Below are positions 12,081-24,960 of a stretch of DNA of 64,000 nt, in pieces. Location of the stretch: NCBI GenBank assembly GCA_963854835.1, contig OY978528.1, forward strand, positions 56,812,761 to 56,876,760, in the 5' to 3' direction. How positions within the stretch are numbered: the stretch's first letter is position 1; the number at the start of each line of letters is the position of its first letter. This stretch comes from Megamerina dolium. Lineage: Eukaryota > Arthropoda > Insecta > Diptera > Megamerinidae. The translations under genes and the position numbers were made by a program. The notes beneath the pieces were generated by a model. That model was not told where the DNA came from, searched no databases, and saw nothing but the letters and a program-made list of their open reading frames with translations.

Positions 12081-13480
12081 TGACTCGTTTTAGACTATTT
12101 TGAAGCACAACTGGTTTGAAGGTTATGTTTAAATGAAAATATTTTTGTAATATTTATTTGTTGAAATGAATTTTTATGCCACAATTCTAAAAATTTCTAC
12201 ACCAAATTGTTATTTCTTATCATCTTAATATTGATATCTTTGGATTGAATTTTTGTACAGATCTGACAATTATTTGACTATTCAATCTAAATGGAAACTC
12301 ATAGAAATTATCGTTTAAATATTATATTCCCAAATATTATGTACGTTTATATTGTGAAATCGACCTAAAATCGACTTACCTTATTTATTGTCACAATGTG
12401 TATTACATTATTACAAGTATCTGTAAAGCAAAAAGAAATATAAAGAAAATAGATGTTAACTAATGAAATCAAAATATATATGAACAAATAAATAAATAAG
12501 TATATATAGAAATAATGTGATTGTAATTGACTTGAATTACATTTGAAAGACATACATATTTAATGATGTCATTATTGGCTCAATTATAAATGATAACTTT
12601 TAATAGTAAATACATAATGTTCTTGCAATCTTATTATGAATGGTTTTTGTGTCTGCAAATCATTAATAAAATTTTCTTGTGGTTGAATTGCGGTTAGCAT
12701 ATTATTATTAATAAGATAGCAATATAATAATGTGAAACCTAAGAAGAATGTATGGTATACAGATATACATATATATTTACATACATACCATTTATGTGCA
12801 GACACACATATATATATAAAATCAGACAGACATAAGAGAATTCTATTACCATTGCAAACGAACCATCAACTCTTGACAGCTCTTTGTGGTTACAACAGCA
12901 GCAATGGTAGTAATAGTAACAGTAGCTAAAGCAATAACTACCAATTGTTTGTAATAAAATACATACAATAATATGAATAGACAACAACAACAACAACAAC
13001 AATAATAATAATGATGTTGAAAATCAACAACTTAACAAACAGTTTTCCAGTTGATGTAGTATTTCTCTTTTGCTGCAATATAAATTCTATCATATACATA
13101 CAAGTACAAATGTAGGTACTCGTACGTCTGTATGTAATTGGTACTTTTGCTATACGTACTCGTATCTTGATGCAAGTATGGTGTGCATTAATTTGCATGA
13201 TGATATGTGATGAGATTTATATGAAAGCTTCTACAAACAGCAGCATCAACAACACCAACGACTAACTACGACAGCAAAATAAAAGAATTTTTTTTATTTC
13301 GATTTTATAGTTGTTTAATGAATTTTGGATAATTGAATTAATAATAAGTTTGGTAAATAATAGTAATAATTGCAATCATGCTGATAACAATATTGTATGT
13401 AAATGATGTAATATAAATACGATCGTATTCATTCATGTATTTTATTAACTATATTTTATTATCACCATTAAATATGAAGC
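12081..13480. other. noncoding AT-rich DNA with microsatellites
   Basis: No gene recognised. Contains (CAA)n then (TAA)n at about 12983-13012 and ATATATA tracts near 12810. Confidence 0.6.
12983..13012. repeat. (CAA)n(TAA)n compound microsatellite
   Basis: Six or more CAA units run directly into TAA units. Confidence 0.85.
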
Positions 13481-14307
13481 GGGCAAGTGCGTAGGATGAT
13501 CTTGGTGATCTTATAACCGAGTAGCACTCTTACTTTTTCAACACGTACAAATGAAAAGATGTGTGGTTTATAGCTATAGTAAAATTTTTATTCGACAGAG
13601 ATATTTTTGTCCGAATTGTTTGTATGAAAGGTAGGAGTGGTTTTCATTCGATTTACGTCTCTTGCTAAAATTATCAATTTGTTAATAAAAATAATTATGC
13701 ATGAAGAGTTTCAGTTCGATTGTTTCATACTACAGTGAGAAATCATCTATATGCAATCATCGATATGAAATCATCGATATGCACATTTACTTTTGATAGG
13801 CAGGTAGGAGTGAAATTAAATGATGAATTGCTAAAAATAAAAATTTGTATCAAATTTTACTTCGATTATTTTATATTTACATGCAAAAAATCTTAAATCA
13901 TATGTTCTATAAAGTCCTCTTATATGGAAGGTAGACGTGGTTGTCATTCGTTTCCGACCATTCTCAGTCATTTGTAACGTTGATAAATAAATCGTTGTAG
14001 TGTGTTTTATCGTGGAAAATTTCTTAAAAAATTGAAAAGAAAACATCCTCTTGTATGGAAGGTTACATTGATTTTTATTCAATTTCTCACATTCTCGATA
14101 TAATTAATTTGTTGGTAAAAGTAATAGTATTAACAAAATTTTACTCCAATTATTTGATATTTACAAACACGGACGCTTGCCGTGATTTTTATCTAATTAT
14201 CTTCATTCTCTAACTAAATACATTTTTGAAATAGTTTTTTGAACCAAATTTTCCTTAATATTTCCTTGCACAAATTTAAAAAACACCTGTTCGAGGACCT
14301 ACTTCCG
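13480..14307 (+). repeat. degenerate tandem repeat array, Helentron-like satellite (left part)
   Basis: A motif of the form TATGGAAGGTAGACGTGGTT followed by RTTCATTCGATTT recurs at about 13622, 13800, 13924, 14056 and 14168, spaced roughly 110-180 bp. Between them AATTTTACTTCGATTATTT (13853) recurs as AATTTTACTCCAATTATTT (14137), about 283 bp apart, which suggests a base period near 140 bp. The same cores appear at 11580-11800 and 47341-47480. Units are strongly diverged, so the array is old. No coding frame. Confidence 0.55.
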
Positions 14308-14953
14308 TATGATCCGATTTAGGTCAAATATGCACCATTTTGTTCGATGACTTGTTGCCATAAGGTAATTTCATAATGCCACTCTCATAGAAACCATGAG
14401 GTTTTTTTGCGTTAACTCGTGTGGCACTCATACATCGAGCTTCTTTTTGTGTTCAGTCTTATTTAAATGGTTTCAAACGGTTTTTTGTGCAATGTTTAGC
14501 TCCTCGGCAATAGAAACGGTGCTTACATGACGGTCAGACTCGACGATTTCCACTATTTTATCGATATTTTCGATAATTGGCCTTCCAGAGCGTGGTGGAA
14601 TTTGACATCAAAATTACTGAAACGGAAACGACGAAACCAAAATTGCACGTGGTTGGCTGTTACAGTATCAGGACCATATACACTATTCACATTTTCAGCC
14701 GTCTGGTTTGCGTTTTCGCCTTTATTGAAGAAAAATTGTAAAATATGGCGTATTTTCTCTTTACTGGTGTACATCTTTGACGCGTGCTCAGACAATACTG
14801 AGTTAAGCAATCAGAAAACTGCGTGAAAAGTTAATTTAGTACGAAATCCTATCTTTCTAATGCCATCTAGCGTAACTCGATTGCACTTATACAACGCAAG
14901 ATACAGATTAATAAAGCCATCTATTGGAAAAATAATGGATTTTTACTACATCT
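14308..14953 (-). mobile_element. internally deleted mariner, copy A
   Basis: Belongs to the mariner subfamily seen at 43734, 52191 and 60680. The minus strand begins at the right end with the AGATGTAGTAAAAATCCATT terminal repeat. The frame 14810-14553 holds the transposase N terminus (TSKEKIRHILQFFF, TANHVQFWFRRF). About 500 bp of the middle, including the region of the first two catalytic aspartates, is missing: sequence jumps from the GFYESG C-terminal region at about 14400 to the ELTQKN region. The left terminal repeat is also absent. It lies inside the degenerate array, whose unit sequence CTGTTCGAGGACCTACTT flanks it on the left and CTGTTTGAAGACGTACTT on the right. Confidence 0.8.
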
Positions 14954-15190
14954 GATCTGTTTGAAGACGTACTTTTGAGAGAGGTTATTTTCGTACGATT
15001 ACAGACTTTTTCGAAATGATCAATTTACTGGCACAAGTAACCTAATTTGCCAAGTTACAGCCTGATGGCTTTGTGTTAGTATGCGCAACGTATAAAAATA
15101 TTGATTTTAAAACATACTTATGTATGGGAAGTATGCGTGATTTCTTAACAGATTACGCCAATTAACGAATCTATGCATTTCTAGATACAA
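14954..15190 (+). repeat. degenerate tandem repeat array (right part)
   Basis: Continues the left array with GAGAGGTTATTTTCGTACGA near 14975 and TATGGGAAGTATGCGTGATT near 15122. The mariner copy splits the array. Confidence 0.5.
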
Positions 15191-18100
15191 TCAACTCTAT
15201 GTGTCAATTTTTAGCTCAATTGCTCCACATGTGCGACTGAATCACTGAATCAAGCCAGATGGCGATTTTGATCAATAATACATAAATACACCTCCACATA
15301 TGTGGAGGTATAAAGTACAAGAAAAAAAAAACGAAAATAAATAAACCAATATCATCATCCCATAAATTTACTACTGCTATTACTATTATATCCACCACAT
15401 TCCCACATCTGCTGTCATTTTTTGATATACACATGTATCATATGCTCCACATCATTTAAAGCTACAAAGAAAACAAAGCCAAATGCATTATAATTTAAAA
15501 ACGTCACATACTAAAATGTCACAAAAACGCAAAATTGTCGTTGATCATATGACGTTTCATCATTCAACCACACAACATGTATAAATAAATAGCACTGCTG
15601 GCATGTGAATATGACCTAAAATCATATGAGCACAATACATTTGTTGATACATATTTACTATGTATTAAAAACGAAACAAATGAAAGTGAAACAAATCAGC
15701 TAAAAACCAAACTAGACTACGAGCAGTAGCATCAATTAGAAAAAGAAAAAATAAACAACAAATAAACAACTTGAAGAGCAGCAGCAACAACGAGTACTCA
15801 AAATAACTCAATTAGTTGAAATTGGGTCTCCACTAGATGCATGCAAGGCTGGGGCAGCAACGCAACCACTATCACTACCTACTAAAATAGCGAAAGTGCT
15901 CTCTGCTCCCTCTACACATGCCTACAATACATACGCACAGCTAAAAGATGTGCCACTTTCATTCCTAAGCAGCCATCACTACGCGCCATCATTAAACAAA
16001 CAGCTGCCTGCAGCAAGTACATACATACATCATTATCGTCAGCAACAGCAACTCCAATGATCTTGAGTAGGAAAAGATGAGGAAAACGTGGTCTCTGCCA
16101 CAGTCAACTATTGAATATAAATCAGCTGAGCTTTCAATCGAGCACACGCTTCACTTGATTAGATGGAGAAAGATAACATTGACGATGATGATATCAATGA
16201 TGATGACGATGACGTTGACTATGGCGATGACAATCAAGTAGACGACAATGAACGATAATGTTTATGTACGCGCTCGCGATATGAAATTGTTGACAAAATT
16301 CACTTTCACACTTCACACAACATGATGATGTTGATAGTGAGAATGATAATAATGTTGACAACATGTTACAACTGAAAGTAGAACAAATGTATAAGAAAAA
16401 AAAAAAACTGCAAAGAAATCATAGTAATAACAATCAACAAACATCATATCGTACCACACAGAGGCATGTAACATTTCTCCTATTGCAACTATATTACTCT
16501 ACAACTTATACACTTAGCAATTAAATGTAAATTTTTAGAAATCGTAAAAATGCTACTGCGCTGATACCCTCATCGTTGATGACATTCAAACATTTTCACA
16601 TTTCACATGTCGCATCATAAAGAATGAATTTATGTACAAATATATGTATGTATATGCATATGAAGAAGCAGAAGAAGAAGAAGAAGAAGACACCAAACAT
16701 AAAAACGTCACCCACCCATTGCTAATCTCAGCTCGTTTGCCTACGTTGGTTTTTCATTCTTCGCTCTCATTGTTGCTGCGATTTCTAGCTAGCGGGTGGC
16801 CTCACATTAATGCAGAGGCACTTGTTGCATGTATGCAGATTTGCATGCATTTGTCTTGTTATTTTCTATTATGCATATATGCATATATAGCATATAATAC
16901 TCACTAATAAATTTATGCCTTTTTAATAAGCAAATATGATGGTATTGTGATGTAGGCGTATTGATAAATTGCCTAAACAATGAAATTAAAAATAAAAAAA
17001 TAAAAATAAAAAAATCTATAGAAATTATAGGAAACTATTAAAAAAAAACACAAATAGTAATATATGCCTTAAGGTGTAAATAAATCAAATGAAGAAGAAA
17101 GATGGAAATAAAATGAAAGAAAAACACAAACAACAACTAATCAATTTTAAACATATTTGACATATTATATGTTGGCCGAATGATTTGTTTGTCGATTGCA
17201 ACTCTCACTCTCCAATCTCCCTCACGCCCTCTATCTAGCAATAAATAATCGAATTGCGAGTTTAGCTGACAAATGAATATTTGTGTCATCAGCATACAAC
17301 AATGTTGACATTTAATTCTTTTATTAAATTCATGATTTATGTATTATTCGTAACAAGTGTCCATGTGTTAGTGTGTTTGCAGTTATGTGAAAACAAGTGA
17401 ACAATTGGCTAAGTTATAAATTATTCGCACACTTGTATCATAAATGCACATGTTGTGAAGAATGACTGACAGTTATATTGCTGCGATTATGCAAATATCA
17501 TATAAATTTGAAGCAAAAATTTTATTACGAAATTCACATTGTCAAAAGTGAAATTTCTATTTTATTGAAATTCACAATCCTATTATATGCTTAAGAGTCA
17601 TTAATATGAACGCTTCCCATAGTAAATACAATGCTTAGAAATGGAAAGCATTTCTTTGCACAAAAAAAGAAAAATAATAATAAATAATAAATAAAATAAA
17701 ACAAAAGTAAATACTAAACATATTTCAGTATATTTAGACTATAAGACTATAGCAAAAATTAAAAACAAAAGAATAAGATATATGTATTAAGGTGAGTCAA
17801 ATTCATTTGATTTTAGGCCCTCGTTTTCTGTTCGCTTTACGATTCCATGATATGCGACTCCTAGCCTTGAAATCATAGAAACCGATGCGGCTTATAGAAG
17901 ATTTCCGGTCGAGAAGAAACTCGCAACAAAAGTAATTGCCAGCTTTAAAGGCAAATTTTTTTAATCCAACCAGAATACCATTTTCACTTTATTCCAATCC
18001 TTTTAAACAAAGCAACTGATGTTAAAATCTTTTGAAATATTGAGAAATCTTGTCTTAATGATAGAGACATAAAAAATGGAAAGTTATTAGAAAATTTAAA

Positions 18101-18204
18101 TTTACTTAAATCTCTACCTCACTAACTCGTGAACTTTAGAGCGACCCGTCACGTTTGCCGTTGAGTGAATTGTAGAGTTATCTGAATTATAGAAACATAA
18201 ATAT
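15191..18204. other. noncoding DNA, partly less AT-rich
   Basis: No gene recognised. The block at about 15780-16080 is richer in G and C than its surroundings (CAG/CAA-rich, GGCTGGGGCAGC) but has no long open frame. GAT/GAC repeats occur at about 16180-16250 and a GAA tract at 16663-16690. An untranslated exon or enhancer could be hidden here, but nothing in the sequence proves it. Confidence 0.5.
15290..15309. repeat. perfect 20-bp palindrome
   Basis: ACCTCCACATATGTGGAGGT reads the same on both strands and is centred on the CATATG hexamer. TATAAAG follows directly. It could form a cruciform or be a symmetric protein-binding site; function unknown. Confidence 0.8.
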
Positions 18205-19235
18205 AACTTATAACTGCGGTATAAGGACATACAAAGATCCTAGACACCGTTTGGGGCTCTCCATGTCTTGTGGTCTGCGACAAGATGGATAGAAAGCTAG
18301 TCTTCTCCAAACATTTTGAAGTGGTCATCAACGACCGTTCGGCTTGGAGGAGTAGCGATATGATCCCAAAAGGGTATTCACAGTTATGATACACTGATGG
18401 GTCTAAGATGGAAGATGGCTGTGCGGGGGCTGGAGTTGTTGGACCAAGATTTCGTAAAGCAATCAAGTAATCGCAATGGGGAAAACAGCTTCCATCTTTC
18501 AGATGGAGGTCCATGCCTTAGAGGTATGTGAGAATGCATACGTAGGGGAACCCGTGGTACCAAAATATGTATCCTGTCGGACAGCCAGTCCCTGGCAAAA
18601 TTCTCTTTTCAGTCAAAGCTGGTTTGGGAATGTTTTAAACTTCTCAATGCCCTGGCCACAAAGAATTCTGTCAACCAAATGTGGGTGACAGGACACGAGG
18701 GACACGAGGGAAACGAAATGGCCGACTCCCTTGCAAAGGAAAGCGCAAGTACTCCTTTTATTGGACCCGAACCCTTCTGTGGGGTTACAAACAGTTTCAT
18801 AAAAAACTTGATATATGAGAGGGAGAAACGGGATCATCTCGACTACTGGAGAGCCCAAACTGGTATGCGGCAGTCGAAGAAACTTATTGATCCCACACAT
18901 GTTAGGGTGTCTGCTGTTCTTAACCTCAGCAGCGATGACATAAAACTCTATACAGAGTTGCTCACTAGGCACTGTGGACTTAACTACAATATGAAAAGAA
19001 TTGGTGTGGTGGTGTGAAATGCTACCTGTCGACTCTGTCATGAGGAGCAGGAAACATCGGAACATATTCTATGCAATTGCCCAGCAGTGGCAAGACGTAG
19101 ACTTGGTTACCTAGGTAATGGAATCTTGACTCCAAACTACATAGGTAAAATTAAGTCCACAGCAATTACAAGATTTATAAATAGTCTAGAATTATTTTAG
19201 TTGGGCAATAGGCGCACAAAAGATCTTTTAAATAT
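18205..19235 (+). mobile_element. I-like non-LTR retrotransposon, 5'-truncated, copy 1
   Basis: Only the 3' part of the pol gene is present. Reading across frameshifts gives KILDTVWGSP and KLVFSKHFEVVINDRSAWR, then the RNase H domain: YTDGSKMEDG (first D), FQMEVHALE (E), LSDSQ (second D) and MWVTGHEGHEGNEMADSLAK. It closes with a Cys/His motif, CRLCHEEQETSEHILCNC, and a tail ending RFINSLELF before a stop near 19200. This order (RT, RNase H, terminal zinc-binding motif) is known from I and related LINE clades. The longest uninterrupted piece is 18679-19017. Several in-frame stops and frameshifts make it a relic. The family match with the minus-strand copy at 49260-50490 is clear along the whole shared length. 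Confidence 0.8.
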
Positions 19236-22200
19236 CAAAGTTTAACTTCTCTTCTTCTTCATCCCTGCAGCTTCTGGAGAATACAATTCGGTAGCCTAAT
19301 TCTATTTTTTTAGCACCTCAGCCTAGGACCAAGTGCGCCATAATTACTTCTATTGAAATCATTACGACTCTTCCATTTAGACTAGCCAGATTTTTTCTAT
19401 GGTCCAGCTTTGGGCATACTCAGAAGTCGTTTATCTTGCCTATCATTTTCTTTCTCACTGCTAGCTTATAGTTACTCAGTGGAGTGCCACAGCAAAAGCA
19501 AAGCAGTTGAAAATACCCTAGTTAGTTCGCCCTGCAATTGCAGGCAGATTATGCTGATTAGTGATATTTTACAATGGAATATAGGAAGCTATAGCAGTCT
19601 GAATATCAAAGAAAAACAGATATTTTGTTTTCCGTGATTATAGAAATGGCAACGTCCATAACCATAATATCCTTTGAAAAATACTGGGATGGTTAACCAA
19701 TTTGAAGAAGTGGTTAATTTGTAGTGATTCACAGACCGCCCATCCACGACCTCATCTAAATTGGCTCCAACGATGAAGATCAAATTAAAGTTATCTGGAA
19801 ATTTTGAAGATCCATCATCCTATTCTCTCCTATCAGGTATATGAGAGGTGCATCCTTTTGCGCAACTTAAATATTGGGATAGCACAGTCCAGTGTCCAAC
19901 GGACACATTTAAATTTATAGTAGTTTCTTAAAATGTAAATAAATACAATTAATTAAATTGTGTTTGGGATCACACTTCGAACTTTGGCAGATCTTATTTT
20001 CCAGTTGTGCGCACTCAATTTCAAGTATATTAAAAGTTTAATCGGTTAATTGCTGTATGTCTTCAATTAACTGATTCCAAAGGGAAGCTTCTCTCATACA
20101 TTAATAATTTGTTGAGCCTTGACACGTTTCCTGGCAAATGGAAGTTATTGTATTTCTGAAAAAATAAAAATTACTGTTATATTGAACGCACTCAGAAACT
20201 TGGCAAACAATTGTATCGTGTTAGTTCACAAACTTTTTTAGACAACAAAGCAGTAAAACAAAACAGAAATTAACAAGAAAAATGCTAGCAATAATTTAAT
20301 TATAACCTTTTAACATTACCTACTTTTCTAAACTAGTTTACCTACATTTAAAGATACCAATATGAATCGGTTAGTAAGATAAGAATAGCAGCAACAAAAG
20401 TACTATATAAAAATTATAATAATTAATAAAGAACAATAATAGTAATTACAAGAATAGCAAATTGTCTCAGCATCATTATGATTTGAACTCGATACGTGTG
20501 TACTTAGTATTTTGCAAATTGTTTTCTGTTAGCTACGTTAGCTGAACGGCAAAACAATGTGTATATCAATTGATCGATCGATCGGTCTAATTCTCAGCAT
20601 GCGTAATTCCTGGACTAATGAAGAACGAAATAAAAACTAAAAGACAACCAAATTTTAAAAGCAACATAAGAAAAAACCCCAAGCAAAGACAATGAACAGA
20701 AAACAGCAATTTAAAATGGCATTAAAGATTTATGATCGCACAACATGAACTCGAGCGAAACAACCGTTTGCTGTAAGCATTCTCTGTTCGTTTCTTGTGC
20801 GAATATCAATTGTATTGGCCAAAATGTTAAAAGAAACTATAAAAATTAAAAATACTTGCAGATGGTGAATTGGGCGAGGGGTAAAGCAATGAAAACAGAC
20901 ATTTTTAAAGTATGTTTGTAGGTATAGTAAATAAGTTGCGCAGGCGTGCGTTGTTTACTAATGATGAGAAGATCGGTGAACAATTGGCAGCCGGTCGGTC
21001 AGCCTGTCCGTCAGTCATTTGCTTAGTTAGTATACAACAGTACTATGATACATTTATATATATAGCTTGGTAGGAGGTAAGCAAAAGGGTTGATTGTACG
21101 AATGTTGCGTTTGCGGCTCAACTGACTATTCACAAAGTTACAAAGTAAGCAATAGTCAGTCAGTTTGTAATTAAATCTTTGTAACAATATGTTTTTAAGG
21201 TTGTTTCTTTTTATCTTGTTCTTCTTTTTCATTTTGTTTTAATTTTAAACTGAATTTTAACATTTTTTTTTTTATATTGTTTTTATTTCTTACTGCTGGT
21301 CGAGTTAAGATTGACTTTAATGAATTTATTTTATAATTTGTTTGAAACCAAAATATATACACAATGTTACAATAATACCATGTATAGTTAGTAATAATGA
21401 AATTGCTTCTATTCGCAATGACCTCATGCGACCTTTCGGATTTGTGTGTGCTCCAGTGAACTGTACGTGTACATCGAATGTACGAGTAGTTTGCAATTAC
21501 TGTGGTCGCATTAAAATTTAGTATGGTCGTTGTTATGAAATAAGAATTTATTTGAAAATAGTTAAATATTTTTACTTTGTGATTGAATTATGACAACTGT
21601 TGTTGTCTACTTCAAAAGATTATAGGCTAACGAATTTACTATTACAGGTTTCAAGCAAAACATATATTTTATGTACAAAGCCGTAATTTGTAATGGACTT
21701 GTCCATGGTAAAGAGGTGTGGCAAGTATTTAGAAAGCAAATCATAATGCAAAATAAATATTTTTTATGGATTTGTATAAAACAGCGTCAAATAATGAAAT
21801 ATTTGATATTTTAGTGTGAGAGAGAGAATTCGATTTTGTTCGCATTTTTGTTTCATTTTGTGCCTGAATGTATCATTTCTAGTAATTTTATTTATATGTA
21901 CTCATAAAAATTTAATTAAAATGACCTTTAAGACCATCTCTTATAAAGCAAACATGCATGTGACATGCAATTCCACTCCTACGATGTGCAAATATATATT
22001 TTTCTAAAATTACTACTTTGAAAATTTAATCAATCACACCTGCGAACCCACAATTAGCAATCATTTACAACGGATAACCTTCAATTATCACGATTTCTAA
22101 AAAGAAAGCACTTCTGATGTCCATTTATATATTGCATGTAACCCCTACCCCCTTTCCCTTTCCCATCACCCTTGAATGCATTCTAAATTGTACAAGTTCA

Positions 22201-24784
22201 CGGTCAACAAAGCAATAATTTCCTTGTTCAAATGCTGGTAATTGAAATTACATATAGTATTTCCTCTTTTCTATTTTATCGTTCTGTTTACTATTTTACA
22301 TATCGTCCTTCTACCAAGCTAGTTATTTACACGCATCTCACCCTTAGATGAATGCTATTCCAATAAACTTGACCGCAACATACGTACGTACTGGCTCACT
22401 ACTTTGTTGGCTACTTTCACATGTTGTTGTTGTTGTTAAAATATGTGCGCATGTATGTGATGTAAAATTCTTGCGTGTTTGCAGGATGACTTTCGTGTCT
22501 AGACTGCTGTAAAGCGTTTGCACGTCATGGCCATAAATATTAAGATACACACACACACACACACACAAGCACGCATCCAACAAGAGAATGAAATAAATAA
22601 AACAAAAACAACAATAATCCAATGAAAAATCAAAATTAAATAAAAACAACTGATATCATAGCAGGCGCCCTACAATGATGAATGCAATTCTCATGAAAAA
22701 AAAATTAAAGATGGAAGGAGAACAATAAGAAGTGCAGTATAGAGAGAAACCTCAACCTTATAGAAATGGCGCCAAAAATATTTGTTATTGTATAGATTTA
22801 AATTGTTGGCGCTTAGCTTTGCTGTAAAACAAAAACGCAGCTACTTTCAGAGTGGCTCTTCATATGAATATTACTTTCAGAGAGAGATTAACAGCAATCA
22901 TTTTGTGTGGCGTGTAAATCAGTAGGGGTACACCCATACTCATATTTGATTTTGTTAAGGATTTAAATGCAAAATTGTGCTTTTTTTATTATTGTTATTT
23001 TTCTCTTTAGCAGTTCGTTGAAATAACGTTGCATGTAGCGAAGCTGAAAAAAAATATAACGAATGTTGAGCGTTCTTTAATCCTTTGCATTCTAAAGAAA
23101 TCAAGTATGAAAAGCTTTATGGATTAATTGCTAAGTCGGTAGGGCTTATGGCGCCTTTTTCTACCCATTGTGTACATTTACTCGCGTATTGCATGTGGCG
23201 TTTATGCACAAGGCAGATAACACTTAGTGATGAAAAATGTGGCATTGCACGTTCGAGAGTATAATATCTTTTCCCTTTATTCTTGTTGGCTTGCATACAT
23301 TGTCATTACTTTATGAATGAATAAGGATAGCTGTAAAAGAATGATGTCATAGTTGTATTCATCATAAATAGTTGATATTATGTACACTAAATATATGAAT
23401 GAATAACTTCTGCTATACATGAAAATATTGTTGTGGGAAAATCTTGATAGTCAAACTTACGATTCGTCATATAATGTACTCGCGTTTTGTTTCATTTTGT
23501 ATTCGAAAGAATTGTCTTAGTCGGCTAATTTCTTTTTAGCTTTTCATATTTCCAATAACTAATTCAAATTCTTTCTATTTCAAATTCTAATTTCTATAAT
23601 TTATAGAAATCAGTAAATATAAATATTCCTAAAAATGTGGAAAAAAAAATTAAAGACATCCTTATGAATGTGCATACATGCGCTATATTTTTTGTTTGTT
23701 TTTTATTGTGATAAATATTCATAATTCCACTAGCATATTTCATGAACAGTAATAATATATACTGGTATAATACGAGTATTACACAAAGGAATATAAAATG
23801 AAAATGCCAACAATAATAATACCAGTTAACCACATCACATGCATTCCATTTGCATTTTTGTGGTTGTAGTGGTCACACAGTACCTGTCTACTTACTTACA
23901 ATATGTTTGTGCACAGGTGAGTACATATGCATATTCATATGTTATGCAAATTAAGTGGCAAAAAATATCTTAACCATATAACACGTCGTATAACTAACTA
24001 GAGTCTAGTACTATATCATATATGCACGACGTACGAAATATATATTTGTTGGTGATATTCTATTTTATTTTAGATAGAACAATAGGTGAATGGGGAACCA
24101 TACTAAAGTTATCTATGGTGAAAATATTACATTTAAAATTAAAATATTTAAAATTGAAATATTTATATGTGGCAAGTTATCCTGTGTTAAAATTTTACCA
24201 TTAAGTTTGCGATTAATATGATAAATGCATTTCATAAATGCTTTTATTTAAGAGTTTAAGGTTTATATTGGCAATTTAATATGAAATACTTATCTTATTT
24301 TCTACGGTTGTGCACAGAACATTTGAAAAACATTAAATCCGAAAATTACGTACATATTTTTTTAAATTACGTGCACCAACATTTAATTATGGTTCCGCGA
24401 AAATTCAACATTGCGTGCATAAGACATATGTTTTCTGAAAGTAAGGGCACAACAATTTTGACTCAGAAAAAATTTATATTTTATTAAAAAATAAATATAT
24501 GTAAGTATGAGTGATTTTTATTACAATCATTTTCCGCCTAAATACGTAAACGAATAGAACGGTCAGACACTGATATTTTAGTCCTGTTTTCAGAACATAT
24601 AGATCTTGCTCGTGTGTGCAAACATGTATTGGATGGTCTACTCGGCTATTGCTCAACAGTTTCTCAAAATAAATTAAAGGGATTGTAAGATCGGTAAGAT
24701 TTTATGATCAATATTTGCATTAAACTAAAGAAATTGTTGTTGTATTAAGCAATCGACCGACTATTTACCTGCCGACTATTTATT
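19236..24784. other. noncoding DNA, no gene recognised
   Basis: AT-rich with scattered A and T runs, (AC)n at about 22545-22568, a TCGATCGATCGGTC tract near 20570 and ATATATA tracts. At 19559-19620 the plus strand reads SDILQWNIGSYSS, faintly like the start of a LINE endonuclease, but without the rest of the domain. The frame at 22344-22649 is low-complexity and not convincing. Confidence 0.5.
22545..22568. repeat. (AC)n microsatellite
   Basis: Eleven or so AC units in a row, read directly. Confidence 0.85.
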
Positions 24785-24865
24785 CCCCTAGGAACACTAA
24801 GAAAGTTGTGGGAGTGAAATTTATATAAACATCACTTTTATAGGAGAGTGCCCACAAACAGTAGA
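24785..24865 (+). repeat. dispersed repeat fragment, copy 2
   Basis: TAGGAACAC, then GGAGTGAAATTTATATAAAC, ATCACTTTT and AGGAGAG, matching 8887-8990 with divergence. Family unrecognised. Confidence 0.4.
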
Positions 24866-24960
24866 GCCTGTTTACCTGTCTCTGGTAAAAAAAAAATTTT
24901 GAGGAGGAAACACTAATGAGAGTCGGACATATTTTACACCCATACATCGGCAATTCTGAG

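Noticed and set aside
12983..13012. CAA/TAA repeats considered as a CRISPR-like or coding polyglutamine tract
   Set aside because: Uninterrupted microsatellite with no spacers and no open frame around it.
18613..19065. 150-codon minus-strand frame
   Set aside because: It is antisense to the RNase H region of the I-like LINE, whose plus-strand reading is recognisable.
19559..19640. SDILQWNIGS, like the start of a LINE endonuclease
   Set aside because: The following endonuclease motifs are not visible in any frame, so the resemblance is too short.
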